30,695 nucleotides of DNA, taken from positions 1-30,695 of IMG/VR virus record IMGVR_UViG_3300027901_000022. One strand, written 5' to 3'. This document shows, piece after piece, positions 15,577 to 22,748 of this stretch. The translations under genes were made by a program, and so were the position numbers. The notes under the pieces are model-generated. The model was not told where the DNA came from, made no database searches, and saw nothing but the letters and a program-made list of their open reading frames with translations. Each line of letters starts with the position of its first letter. The first letter of the stretch is position 1. The DNA comes from a virus.

Positions 15577-16263
15577 ATGTACGGTGAAATGCCTACAGGT
15601 GGTAGGTTTGGCCCTTATACAGAATATGAATTAGCCGCTCAAAACATGGCAGAAGCGGCACATTGCATACTTGGATCATTGGCTAAGTTAAATAGTAATA
15701 CTCCTTTTTGGATGGAGAAAGGACACATTAAAGAAGAAATGGGTATTATAGAAAGAGCCATGAAAGAGTATACTAGAGATGTTTATCTTGGACGTGTCTT
15801 TAGACCTGAAAATGCTAAGAAAACAATAGAGTCTGTTAAGAAAGCCGCTCCTAGATTAGAAAAAGATGCAATGAGCGCAAGACGTAGAGTAAGTAAAAAT
15901 CTACCAAAGGAAATACAGGATCTAGCAAAATATGCATATGATTTTTTAGTTCTTTTAGCAAGAAAGCTTTTAGATAGTGTAGAGCAAATAGAAAAAGGAA
16001 ATATGGTAAACGCTTATAGAAATACTATACTACAAGCTTCTGTTAAAAATCTAAGAAAAATGGTAGATAGGTTTTTGAAGTTATCAGATGAAGGAACAAT
16101 AGAAGATCCATATGTAAAACCACAACCCAAGCTAAAAGTTAAACGTGTTCCTAAAGGAACCATAGCAAAGATGACAAAGAAACAAAAAGAAGAGCAAAAG
16201 AACAGAAGAAAAGAATTAGAAAAAATGGACATAATGGATCTGCTATTCAAAAAGGATATATGA
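15577..16263 (+). CDS. Helical head-region protein
   Basis: This 228-residue protein, counted from ATG 15577, is largely alpha-helical. It begins YGEMPTGGRFGPYTEYELA and continues with amphipathic helices (LAAQNMAEAAHCILGSLAKL) and a Lys/Glu-rich C-terminus (KMTKKQKEEQKNRRKELEK), ending DLLFKKDI. The lack of a ribosome site at 15577, and the tag-like peptide upstream in frame behind a TGA, suggest that the native protein starts at GTG 15529. The stop overlaps the next ATG. Family not recognised; a head scaffold or internal protein is plausible. Confidence 0.65.
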   Translation: MYGEMPTGGRFGPYTEYELAAQNMAEAAHCILGSLAKLNSNTPFWMEKGHIKEEMGIIERAMKEYTRDVYLGRVFRPENAKKTIESVKKAAPRLEKDAMSARRRVSKNLPKEIQDLAKYAYDFLVLLARKLLDSVEQIEKGNMVNAYRNTILQASVKNLRKMVDRFLKLSDEGTIEDPYVKPQPKLKVKRVPKGTIAKMTKKQKEEQKNRRKELEKMDIMDLLFKKDI

Positions 16264-16736
16264 AGAAGAAGTTAAAAATAGACGAAACAATTTGGTCTGC
16301 TTATAACTATCCAGATGACGGAAGAGGAATATCAACTGATGACGATAGACCACCAGGGAATATCCTCATAGGCACTAAGTTTAAGCCTACCGACTACTTC
16401 AACAAATTGACTACATTTGCTAGAAACTGGGATTACGATGATGGTGAATGGACATGGGATCATTTTGAAATGGCTGGAGGAATGGAGGATTACGATAACT
16501 ATTCTCAAACACTCCAAGCTATGAAATCATTGTTTCCAGAAGAAACATGGAAAAACATTTGGAAGCGAATGACTCAAGTAGGTGATAAAGAAACCACTAG
16601 AGATTTTGCGAAAGCTGGACAACCCCACAGAGATGCGAGTACTCAGTTAGGAAAAGACAAGGAGGATGTAGCTTTACCTCCAAAGGAGATTCAAGCAGAG
16701 GACTTGGTAAAGAGAATTGATAAACTCACCTTGTAA
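16260..16736 (+). CDS. Hypothetical protein with tag-like C-terminus
   Basis: This 158-residue protein is coupled to the upstream gene by ATGA. The N-terminus MKKKLKIDETIW contains an I-D-E site. The middle is Asp/Trp/Tyr-rich (NWDYDDGEWTWDHFEMAGGM). The C-terminus, AEDLVKRIDKLTL, matches the hydrophobic-KID-LL core of the neighbouring N-terminal tags. Body family unknown. Confidence 0.6.
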   Translation: MKKKLKIDETIWSAYNYPDDGRGISTDDDRPPGNILIGTKFKPTDYFNKLTTFARNWDYDDGEWTWDHFEMAGGMEDYDNYSQTLQAMKSLFPEETWKNIWKRMTQVGDKETTRDFAKAGQPHRDASTQLGKDKEDVALPPKEIQAEDLVKRIDKLTL

Positions 16737-16875
16737 TAGATGCAAGATGTATTGGGAAGATGTGAAATATTGCCCACATAAAAAAATATTTCTACCCAAA
16801 GAAAAATGTAAGGATTTTGAAGTGAAAGAAGAAGATCCAAATAAACATGTTATTAGGAGGTCACTATATGAATAA
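16717..16875 (+). CDS. Small Cys-rich (zinc-type) protein
   Basis: This 52-residue frame starts at TTG 16717, inside the end of the previous gene, and overlaps the next gene by 8 bases. It reads INSPCNRCKMYWEDVKYCPHKK then KCKDFEVKEEDPN. The C-x2-C, C-P-H and CKDFE pieces resemble the short zinc-knuckle proteins common in phages. A start at ATG 16747 would lose the first Cys pair. No good ribosome site is visible, so existence is likely but the start is uncertain. Confidence 0.45.
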   Translation: MINSPCNRCKMYWEDVKYCPHKKIFLPKEKCKDFEVKEEDPNKHVIRRSLYE

Positions 16876-18199
16876 AAAACAAAGAATAGAAGAGGAATAT
16901 TACAAAGATCCAGATTTTAATAGAAGAAATTTAGCCAAAGAACTAGATGTAGACGAAGCATATATAAGAAGCATAATTAGACCATTAAAGAAAAACACAA
17001 TTAGACAAGGACATAAACCTCCAGAGGAATTTAGGGAGTTCAATAGAACATCAGAAAACAGAGCAAAACTTGACCTTCAATCAATTACAATTACTACTTT
17101 AGAACAAGCCTTGGAAGTAGCAGAAGTAGATTTGACTCAATGGAAAGTAGACAGGTATCATATTGGTAGCTGGCAAGTAACTATGAAACTCCGTAAAGAG
17201 ACTGGGGAATATGATAAACAAGGAAGACCGATTTATGTAGATGAGCCTAAAACAGTAACCATGTATAAGATTCAAGTATGGCTAGTCAAACTCCATAACA
17301 TGGAATGGGTAGAAGCCATTAGAAATCTTATTAAAGAAGTACCAAAGATGAGGACTCCGAAAGTAACACGTCCAGAAATTGAAGATCTTGGAAGATACCT
17401 TTTGGAAGTAGCTTTGATGGATGTTCATTTTGGTATGCTGGCATGGGGAAAAGAAACAATGCATGATTACGATATAGACATTGCTGAAAATCTTTTTCTA
17501 TATGCAGTTGAGGACTTACTAAATAAATCGGCTGGATACAATCCGTCAAGAATTCTATTTCCATTTGGGAATGACTTCTTGCATATTGATGATCCAACAA
17601 ACTTAACTCCACAAAACCGCAATCCACTTGATACAGATTCACGTCTAATCAAAATCTACACCAGAGCCAAGAAAGCAGTAATTAAAGCTATTGACTACTG
17701 TAGACAAGTAGCACCTGTAGATATTGTATGGATTCCAGGCAACCATGATCCGAATGTCTCATATTATCTATGTGACGTTATCTCTGAAATTTTTGCACAT
17801 GATGAGTACGTAAACGTGGATGTCGGGCCTAAGTGGAGAAAGTTCTATCCTTGGGGAGAATCTTTAATTTGTTTTACTCATGGAGTAGAAGAACCTATCA
17901 GAGATCTTCCAAGTATTATAGCTACAGAGCAACCTAAACTTTGGGGAGATTCTAAATACAGAGAAATCCATATTGGACACAAGCATAAGAAACAAGAAAT
18001 CAGATGGGTCAATGTGGACACTCATGCTGGAACAGTCGTTAGAATGATTCCCAGTATTGCTACAGAGGATTCATGGCACTATAGAAAGGGATACATCAAA
18101 GGATATCATGCCGCTGAATCTTACATTTGGGATATGAGCTTTGGAATGATAGGTCAGTTCACTAGTTATATTGATTATGAGGAGATGGTGGATGATTAA
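16868..18199 (+). CDS. Calcineurin-like metallophosphoesterase with N-terminal HTH
   Basis: This 443-residue protein follows GGAGG. Residues about 15-38 form an HTH-like segment (RRNLAKELDVDEAYIRSII). The catalytic domain has the full metallophosphoesterase series: D185-x-H187 (LMDVHFG), GND 234-236, GNHD 291-294, HG 338-339 and GHKH 370-373. It should be a two-metal phosphodiesterase, probably acting on nucleic acid or nucleotides. Similar HTH-phosphoesterase proteins are frequent in phages and their substrates are mostly unknown. Its stop codon interlocks with that of the convergent uvsW-like gene (shared TTAA). Confidence 0.85.
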   Translation: MNKKQRIEEEYYKDPDFNRRNLAKELDVDEAYIRSIIRPLKKNTIRQGHKPPEEFREFNRTSENRAKLDLQSITITTLEQALEVAEVDLTQWKVDRYHIGSWQVTMKLRKETGEYDKQGRPIYVDEPKTVTMYKIQVWLVKLHNMEWVEAIRNLIKEVPKMRTPKVTRPEIEDLGRYLLEVALMDVHFGMLAWGKETMHDYDIDIAENLFLYAVEDLLNKSAGYNPSRILFPFGNDFLHIDDPTNLTPQNRNPLDTDSRLIKIYTRAKKAVIKAIDYCRQVAPVDIVWIPGNHDPNVSYYLCDVISEIFAHDEYVNVDVGPKWRKFYPWGESLICFTHGVEEPIRDLPSIIATEQPKLWGDSKYREIHIGHKHKKQEIRWVNVDTHAGTVVRMIPSIATEDSWHYRKGYIKGYHAAESYIWDMSFGMIGQFTSYIDYEEMVDD

Positions 18200-19662
18200 A
18201 GAGGTAACATTTTTTCTAAATCATAATTTTGCTCCATAGTGTTAAACGTAATTTGCTCAACATCGAAGCCTTCGTTTTCATAGAAGTACTCACGTTCTCT
18301 GGCATGTTTTGCTAGATATTTAACGTCATCTACTATATCGAAAACGAAGGCTCCTTTTTCTTTACTCTCATGTTGTCTCAAAGCACGTCCTATGCTCTGG
18401 ATAACTCTTATCTTTGATTTAAACGGAGCAGTTAATACCAAGTATTTAAGATTGGGTATATTAATTCCTTGCTGGAAAATTCCATATGTAGCAATTAGAG
18501 CAATGTTCTTTTCGTGGATCATCTTCTGTCTCCAATCCTCTCTTAGATCAACGTCATCTTTACCAGATAAAAACACAACACTTCTTTTTGTGTAGTTCTC
18601 AAGATGGTATCTTAATAAATTTCCTTCCCTATGAAATCCAACTAGAAGTAAAACATTATCGTCTAAGTAATTCACAAGATCCTTTATTAATCCCAGTCTG
18701 AATCTATGCTCAAATGTTTCTCTTTTAACGTCATCGTAATACTCTGCTTCCAGTCCTAAGTGATATTCAACATTTAACATTTTCACATTACACTTTGCTA
18801 TATATCCTTGTTCTCCTAAGAGTCCAGATGGATATTCTCTTAAAACTGGGCCAAGGAAAGCCTTTGTATTAAGCGTTTCCAGTTCATCGAAAGGCATTGT
18901 ACCAGTAAATCCAAGTCTGTACCTTGCTTTGGATTTTGAGAATATCTTCTTTAGTTCATGGGCTTTTACTTGGTGACACTCATCTCCAATTATAGCGTCA
19001 TAGTCATCCAGTTTTTTCATATTGTTTTTCAAGGATTGCCATGTAGTAATTACAATTGTTTTAGCCCATTGAACAGGTTTGTTTTTTATCTTGTCATATA
19101 TCCTGCCGATATACTTCTCCTTGATTCCATATTCCTGCATGTCTGTATAGAACTGCTCAACTAACTGCTTTGAGGGAACTATAATCAAGGCTCTTCTAAC
19201 TCTTGTGATTGGTCTATTATCAAGTAGTGTCTTTATTATATAGGAGATGACAAGTGATTTTCCAGAAGCGGTAGCACTCCTGATAATTCCTTTGGTGTAT
19301 CTTAAACAATATTCAATTGCTTCCTTCTGGTAGGGATGTGGGAATAGAGACAGATCATAGTTAATCTCTAACTCTTCTCCCTTGAATAAATTTTTTACTT
19401 CGTCATCTACTTCTAGCTGTACGTCTTTGTGTTTCTTGTGCTCTCTCAAATAGTCCAATAGCAGACCATATGGAAATGTACCAGCTTTAGTGATCAGGGA
19501 TGTTTCACCATTCCAAACTCCAGCTTGATATGTCGGCATCCAATAGTAATCCTTTACCTTATGAGTAAAGGCTTTCTTCATTGCTTTCATATACTCTGGT
19601 GAATTGGTATGAATTTTTATTCGTATGTCTTTATATAATTCCAGTCTCGCTTTAGATGCCAT
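18196..19662 (-). CDS. uvsW: UvsW-like SF2 helicase
   Basis: This 488-residue protein has the T4 UvsW layout. An N-terminal accessory domain (about 1-95, with YQAGVWNGETSLI...FPYGLL, as in UvsW's FRYGNWDGRIRLL...LPFGLV) is followed by SF2 helicase motifs: Walker A SATASGKS 129-136, DECH 227-230, TGT 253-255, and motif VI QSIGRALRQH near 425. UvsW unwinds branched DNA, promotes branch migration and helps switch T4 replication from origin- to recombination-dependent. It starts inside the end of the uvsY-like gene (11-base overlap), so the pair forms a small leftward operon within otherwise rightward genes. Confidence 0.9.
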   Translation of the reverse strand: MASKARLELYKDIRIKIHTNSPEYMKAMKKAFTHKVKDYYWMPTYQAGVWNGETSLITKAGTFPYGLLLDYLREHKKHKDVQLEVDDEVKNLFKGEELEINYDLSLFPHPYQKEAIEYCLRYTKGIIRSATASGKSLVISYIIKTLLDNRPITRVRRALIIVPSKQLVEQFYTDMQEYGIKEKYIGRIYDKIKNKPVQWAKTIVITTWQSLKNNMKKLDDYDAIIGDECHQVKAHELKKIFSKSKARYRLGFTGTMPFDELETLNTKAFLGPVLREYPSGLLGEQGYIAKCNVKMLNVEYHLGLEAEYYDDVKRETFEHRFRLGLIKDLVNYLDDNVLLLVGFHREGNLLRYHLENYTKRSVVFLSGKDDVDLREDWRQKMIHEKNIALIATYGIFQQGINIPNLKYLVLTAPFKSKIRVIQSIGRALRQHESKEKGAFVFDIVDDVKYLAKHAREREYFYENEGFDVEQITFNTMEQNYDLEKMLPL

Positions 19663-20065
19663 GTCTTTCTCTATCCGTATATGTCTTCATTCTCCAGCCT
19701 TGCTGTTCAAAGGCTTTGTAGCACATTTCAAAAAATCTAACTCTTATTTTTTGTTTCTTCAATATCTTCTTCATTTGGATTATTTTCTTATCGGCTGGTA
19801 GACAGTATTTCTCAATTTCTGGTTTGCTCCATTCTTCATCTTGGTTGAACCTGTAATGTTTATACTGATTCCCTGTTAAAGCTTCCATTTTTCTTTCAAG
19901 CTCCTCATATATGTCAAGCTCTTTGTAGTAAAGCTCTTTATATTTTATGACTTGAAAAGTATTATCCTGTAGCTTCTCTTGGATATTAGTCTCATCGAAC
20001 TTTACCATTTCTTCAATGGGATGTTCTTCTATCAGTCTTTCAAATATTTCTTTTTCACTAGGCAT
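19652..20065 (-). CDS. uvsY: UvsY-like recombination mediator
   Basis: This 137-residue protein, the same length as T4 UvsY, has a matching overall pattern: an acidic N-terminus, a helical YKELYYKELDIYEELERKM segment, a YKHYRF / GDEF-like turn, ADKKIIQMKKIL (UvsY: SADKDVLKVDT) and a terminal helix with FEQQGWRMKTYTDRE (UvsY: IKSRGFAIKHIQDMRAFE). UvsY loads the UvsX recombinase onto ssDNA coated with gp32. ATG 20065 is chosen because AGGAG lies 8 bases upstream; a GTG at 20074 would be too close to it. The assignment rests on pattern, length and adjacency to the UvsW-like gene. Confidence 0.75.
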   Translation of the reverse strand: MPSEKEIFERLIEEHPIEEMVKFDETNIQEKLQDNTFQVIKYKELYYKELDIYEELERKMEALTGNQYKHYRFNQDEEWSKPEIEKYCLPADKKIIQMKKILKKQKIRVRFFEMCYKAFEQQGWRMKTYTDRERHGI

Positions 20066-20183
20066 AGACACCACTCCTATTATAAATATTTACATTATCA
20101 ACATACTAACATAAGTAAAATAAAAAGTAAACTCACAAAATTTAATATGTTTACAATTGAGCCAATTCTGGTATAATACCCAC
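20066..20183. promoter_or_regulatory. Divergent intergenic control region
   Basis: This 118-base AT-rich gap separates uvsY (-) from the helicase gene (+). Rightward it holds the sigma70 promoter described separately, and also a TATAAATA at 20081-20088 far from the gene. Leftward, TTTACT-17-TAGTAT (about 20104-20132 read on the minus strand) is a possible uvsY promoter. Confidence 0.4.
20150..20177 (+). promoter_or_regulatory. Sigma70 extended -10 promoter for the helicase gene
   Basis: TTTACA (20150-20155), 16 bases, TATAAT (20172-20177) with TGG directly before it (extended -10). The -10 lies at the centre of a perfect 11-base palindrome GGTATAATACC (20171-20181), a possible operator. Transcription should start at about 20184, the A of the ATG, so the message may be leaderless. 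Confidence 0.65.
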
Positions 20184-21551
20184 ATGGAACGTGTAAATTC
20201 TGATTATCTAGAAAAAATTATTGTCAAAGGTATGACAAGTAATAAGGACTTCTTAGTTCTTGTGTCTTCTGTATTTGAAGCCAAGTATTTTGATGATCCT
20301 CACATTAGACATACCTTTGATTTCTGTAAGAACTATTTTGGTGAATACAATGAACTTCCCTCTAGAGACTCTATAATAAACTCTTCTGAGGAGGAAGTAG
20401 AAGGACTCAGAAACTTAATAGAAGAAGTAGAAACTTTGGAGTTTGATGTAGCGGAGGGATATCAGTTCTTATTGGAACAATCGAATGACTATTTAAAAGA
20501 GAAAGCCCTTAAAAGTGCAATCCTTGAATCTGTAGATGAAGTAGAAGATCCAGAAAGACGTAATAGAATACGTGACAGGATAGAAGATGCACTAGTCAAA
20601 GATCTAAAAATAAATTTGGGATTACATTATTTTAGACATCTACAAGACAGATTAAGAAGGATCTTTACTGCAAGCGAAAACAGAGTTCCCACCTTTTTCC
20701 CAATATTTGATGAGTTCATTAATAACGGCTTTCCTCCTTTTACTCTAAGTATTTTAACTGCAAAAATTCATGGTGGTAAGAGTAACACAATGGCTAATTT
20801 TGCCGCAAGACAAGCCATTAACGGCTTAAATCCAGTAGTAATTTCTCTGGAAATGGGTGAGGATGCTTTTGCTCAAAGGTTCGATGGTATCTATTCTTTG
20901 ATGGATATAAACAGGATGTACCTTTCACGTCCTAACAAACAAAGATTGATAAGCAGACTAAATGAAATTGGAAGAAGAGAAGGAAGAGGAGAAGTATTCA
21001 TCAAACAGTTTCCTACTGGAGAAGCTTCTGTAATAGATTTCAAGGTATTTTTGCGTGAATTGATAATGAGAGATATTACTCCGCATATACTTTATGTTGA
21101 CTACATTAACTTAATGAAAACAGCTTACAAGGTTGAGAATAACATGTATTCAGTAGTCAAGAGAATAGCGGAAGAGCTTAGAGCATTGTCATTTGAATTT
21201 GAGATCCCTGTAGTATCTGTATCACAGCTAAATAGACAAGGAACATTTGTTAATTTTGAAGCCCTTGACTTTAACTACGTAGCAGAATCTCTAGGTGTTC
21301 CTGCTACCGCTGATTTCATGGCTATACTGGGAACAGACGAAGACCAGATGATTTATGAAAATGAAATTCTTTACAAGATAACTAAAAATAGACTTGGAGG
21401 AAGAGTGGGGCAATTCGATAAATTTTATCTGGATGCTAAGAGTTTAAAAATGTATGATCGTAGTGAAATGGATGAATGGATTCAGGATGCTGAAATTTCA
21501 GGAGATGAAAGAAGATCAGTAGACCACGATAGTAGAGAAGGAAATGATTAA
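20184..21551 (+). CDS. Replicative DnaB/gp41-type DNA helicase
   Basis: This 455-residue protein has an N-terminal helical domain (about 1-140) followed by a RecA-like ATPase domain. Walker A-like AKIHGGKSN lies near residues 194-202, VVISLEMGEDAFAQR follows, Walker B is HILYVDYINLM and the DnaB motif is VSVSQLNRQG. It would be the hexameric 5'-3' helicase that unwinds the fork with the polymerase encoded at 22749. ATG 20184 is chosen because the only upstream in-frame start (TTG 20157) lies within the promoter. There is no ribosome site before the ATG, consistent with leaderless initiation. The end overlaps the next gene by 8 bases. Confidence 0.9.
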   Translation: MERVNSDYLEKIIVKGMTSNKDFLVLVSSVFEAKYFDDPHIRHTFDFCKNYFGEYNELPSRDSIINSSEEEVEGLRNLIEEVETLEFDVAEGYQFLLEQSNDYLKEKALKSAILESVDEVEDPERRNRIRDRIEDALVKDLKINLGLHYFRHLQDRLRRIFTASENRVPTFFPIFDEFINNGFPPFTLSILTAKIHGGKSNTMANFAARQAINGLNPVVISLEMGEDAFAQRFDGIYSLMDINRMYLSRPNKQRLISRLNEIGRREGRGEVFIKQFPTGEASVIDFKVFLRELIMRDITPHILYVDYINLMKTAYKVENNMYSVVKRIAEELRALSFEFEIPVVSVSQLNRQGTFVNFEALDFNYVAESLGVPATADFMAILGTDEDQMIYENEILYKITKNRLGGRVGQFDKFYLDAKSLKMYDRSEMDEWIQDAEISGDERRSVDHDSREGND

Positions 21552-21837
21552 TCAATTATTAGGGCTTTCTTTAGGAGCAATAACTGGAGTTATTGGTAAA
21601 TTTGTGGGAAATTTATCTGGAGAACATCAATTATATTCAGACTACCAAAGAAGAATATTGGATGAAATGGAGGACTATGAACATTCTTCTTCTATGTCTT
21701 GGTTTTCGTCTTCTGCTTCTTCAACTACTGATGACATGGAAAGTGAAGCTTTAGGAACTCCTTATTTTGCAAGTATTAAAAAGAGACTTGGGGAAGAAGA
21801 AGAGTTTTTCAAAAAGGAAGAATTCGATGTTGAGTAA
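21544..21837 (+). CDS. Small protein with FKKEEF tail
   Basis: This 97-residue protein starts MINQLLGLSLGAITGVIGKFVG, a Gly-rich hydrophobic N-terminus that may insert in or associate with the membrane. A Ser/Thr-rich middle follows (SSSMSWFSSSAS), then an acidic end, EFFKKEEFDVE. That tail matches the ends of the next two proteins. It overlaps both flanking genes. I do not recognise a family. Placement among replication genes and the shared tail suggest interaction with a common replication partner. Confidence 0.6.
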   Translation: MINQLLGLSLGAITGVIGKFVGNLSGEHQLYSDYQRRILDEMEDYEHSSSMSWFSSSASSTTDDMESEALGTPYFASIKKRLGEEEEFFKKEEFDVE

Positions 21838-22462
21838 AAAGCAAATAAGACTTTTGCAATTACTAGATACTCAATTTGTCAATTGCAAAAAATGTACGCT
21901 GTATCCTAACGGAATGGCAAAACCTCTATGGAATCCGTTCAATAGATTTGCGATTATAGGAGAAGCCCCTGGTTTCAATGAGGTAAGAGGAGGAGAACCA
22001 TTTGTAGGAGAAGCAGGAAAGATATTAACTGATAATATACTAAAACTTGGATTTAAAAGGAGCGATTTTTTAATTATCAATTCTGTTAATTGCAGATGTG
22101 TTAAAGCTGGAACTAACGCTAATGGAAAACCTACCAGATCTCAGCTACATGCTTGCCAAGACTGGCTCAGAAAATATTTGAAAGTAGTGAATCCAGAGAA
22201 GATACTTTGTCTAGGAAACTTTGCTAAGTACTACTTTACAGAAAGTTGGGATGGAATAATGTCTCAAAGAGGAACATTCAGGCAGTATAAGCTTGACGAA
22301 ACAAGTAGAGACTTTCCTGTTTTATTTACTATTCATCCTGCTTTCCTGATATACCAAGAAGAGAGGATTAAAGAGTTACAAGCAGATCTGGCACTATTCA
22401 AGGAGTTCAAAAATACAGTAGAAGAAAATTGGACTTTCAAAGAAGAGGAATTCGCTATATGA
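21827..22462 (+). CDS. Family 4-type uracil-DNA glycosylase
   Basis: This 211-residue protein has the hallmark GEAPGFNE (45-52) and EPFVGEAG (57-64) motifs of family 4 uracil-DNA glycosylases. It also has a C-x2-C pair (20, 23) and further Cys at 89/91 and 110 that can ligate a 4Fe-4S cluster, and IHPAF (H170-P171) for the catalytic HP block. It would excise uracil from DNA. ATG 21827 was chosen because AAGGAAG precedes it and the Cys pair begins at residue 20. The C-terminal FKEEEFAI is beyond the usual domain and matches its neighbours' tails. Coupled to both neighbours by overlap. Confidence 0.85.
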   Translation: MLSKKQIRLLQLLDTQFVNCKKCTLYPNGMAKPLWNPFNRFAIIGEAPGFNEVRGGEPFVGEAGKILTDNILKLGFKRSDFLIINSVNCRCVKAGTNANGKPTRSQLHACQDWLRKYLKVVNPEKILCLGNFAKYYFTESWDGIMSQRGTFRQYKLDETSRDFPVLFTIHPAFLIYQEERIKELQADLALFKEFKNTVEENWTFKEEEFAI

Positions 22463-22707
22463 GCATAATAGATGATTATAGCAAGTTTGTATTTGCCAAG
22501 GGAAGACAGATGGGTAAAACTGAAATGACTAGAATGACTATTCCTCTTATACGAAAAGTGTTCCCTAAACTAATGGCAGAAGAACTGGTTGGTGTACAGC
22601 CAATGGAGGGGGTGAATTATGGAAAGATAATAGAAGCATTAAAAATAATAGACCAGACAAATAAATTTATAGAATTTTTTAAAGAAGAAGAATTTACCAT
22701 AGAATAA
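22459..22707 (+). CDS. Small mosaic protein with Walker A-like and capsid-like stretches
   Basis: This 82-residue protein starts in an ATGA overlap with the glycosylase gene. Residues 10-23 (FVFAKGRQMGKTEM) look like the Walker A region of a phage terminase or helicase. Residues 28-50 (IPLIRKVFPKL, then ELVGVQPMEG) look like the VGVQPM region of T4 gp23-type major capsid proteins. The end, EFFKEEEFTIE, matches the tails of the two preceding proteins. It is far too short for either parent fold. It could be a small adaptor, a recombination product or a coincidence of motifs. Confidence 0.6.
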   Translation: MSIIDDYSKFVFAKGRQMGKTEMTRMTIPLIRKVFPKLMAEELVGVQPMEGVNYGKIIEALKIIDQTNKFIEFFKEEEFTIE

Positions 22708-22748
22708 GCCGATGGGATGAAGAAATCCATAACGCTTGAGGAGGTATC

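Noticed and set aside
20157-20183. TTG 20157 as start of the helicase gene
   Set aside because: The interval contains the -10 box and would be largely untranscribed.
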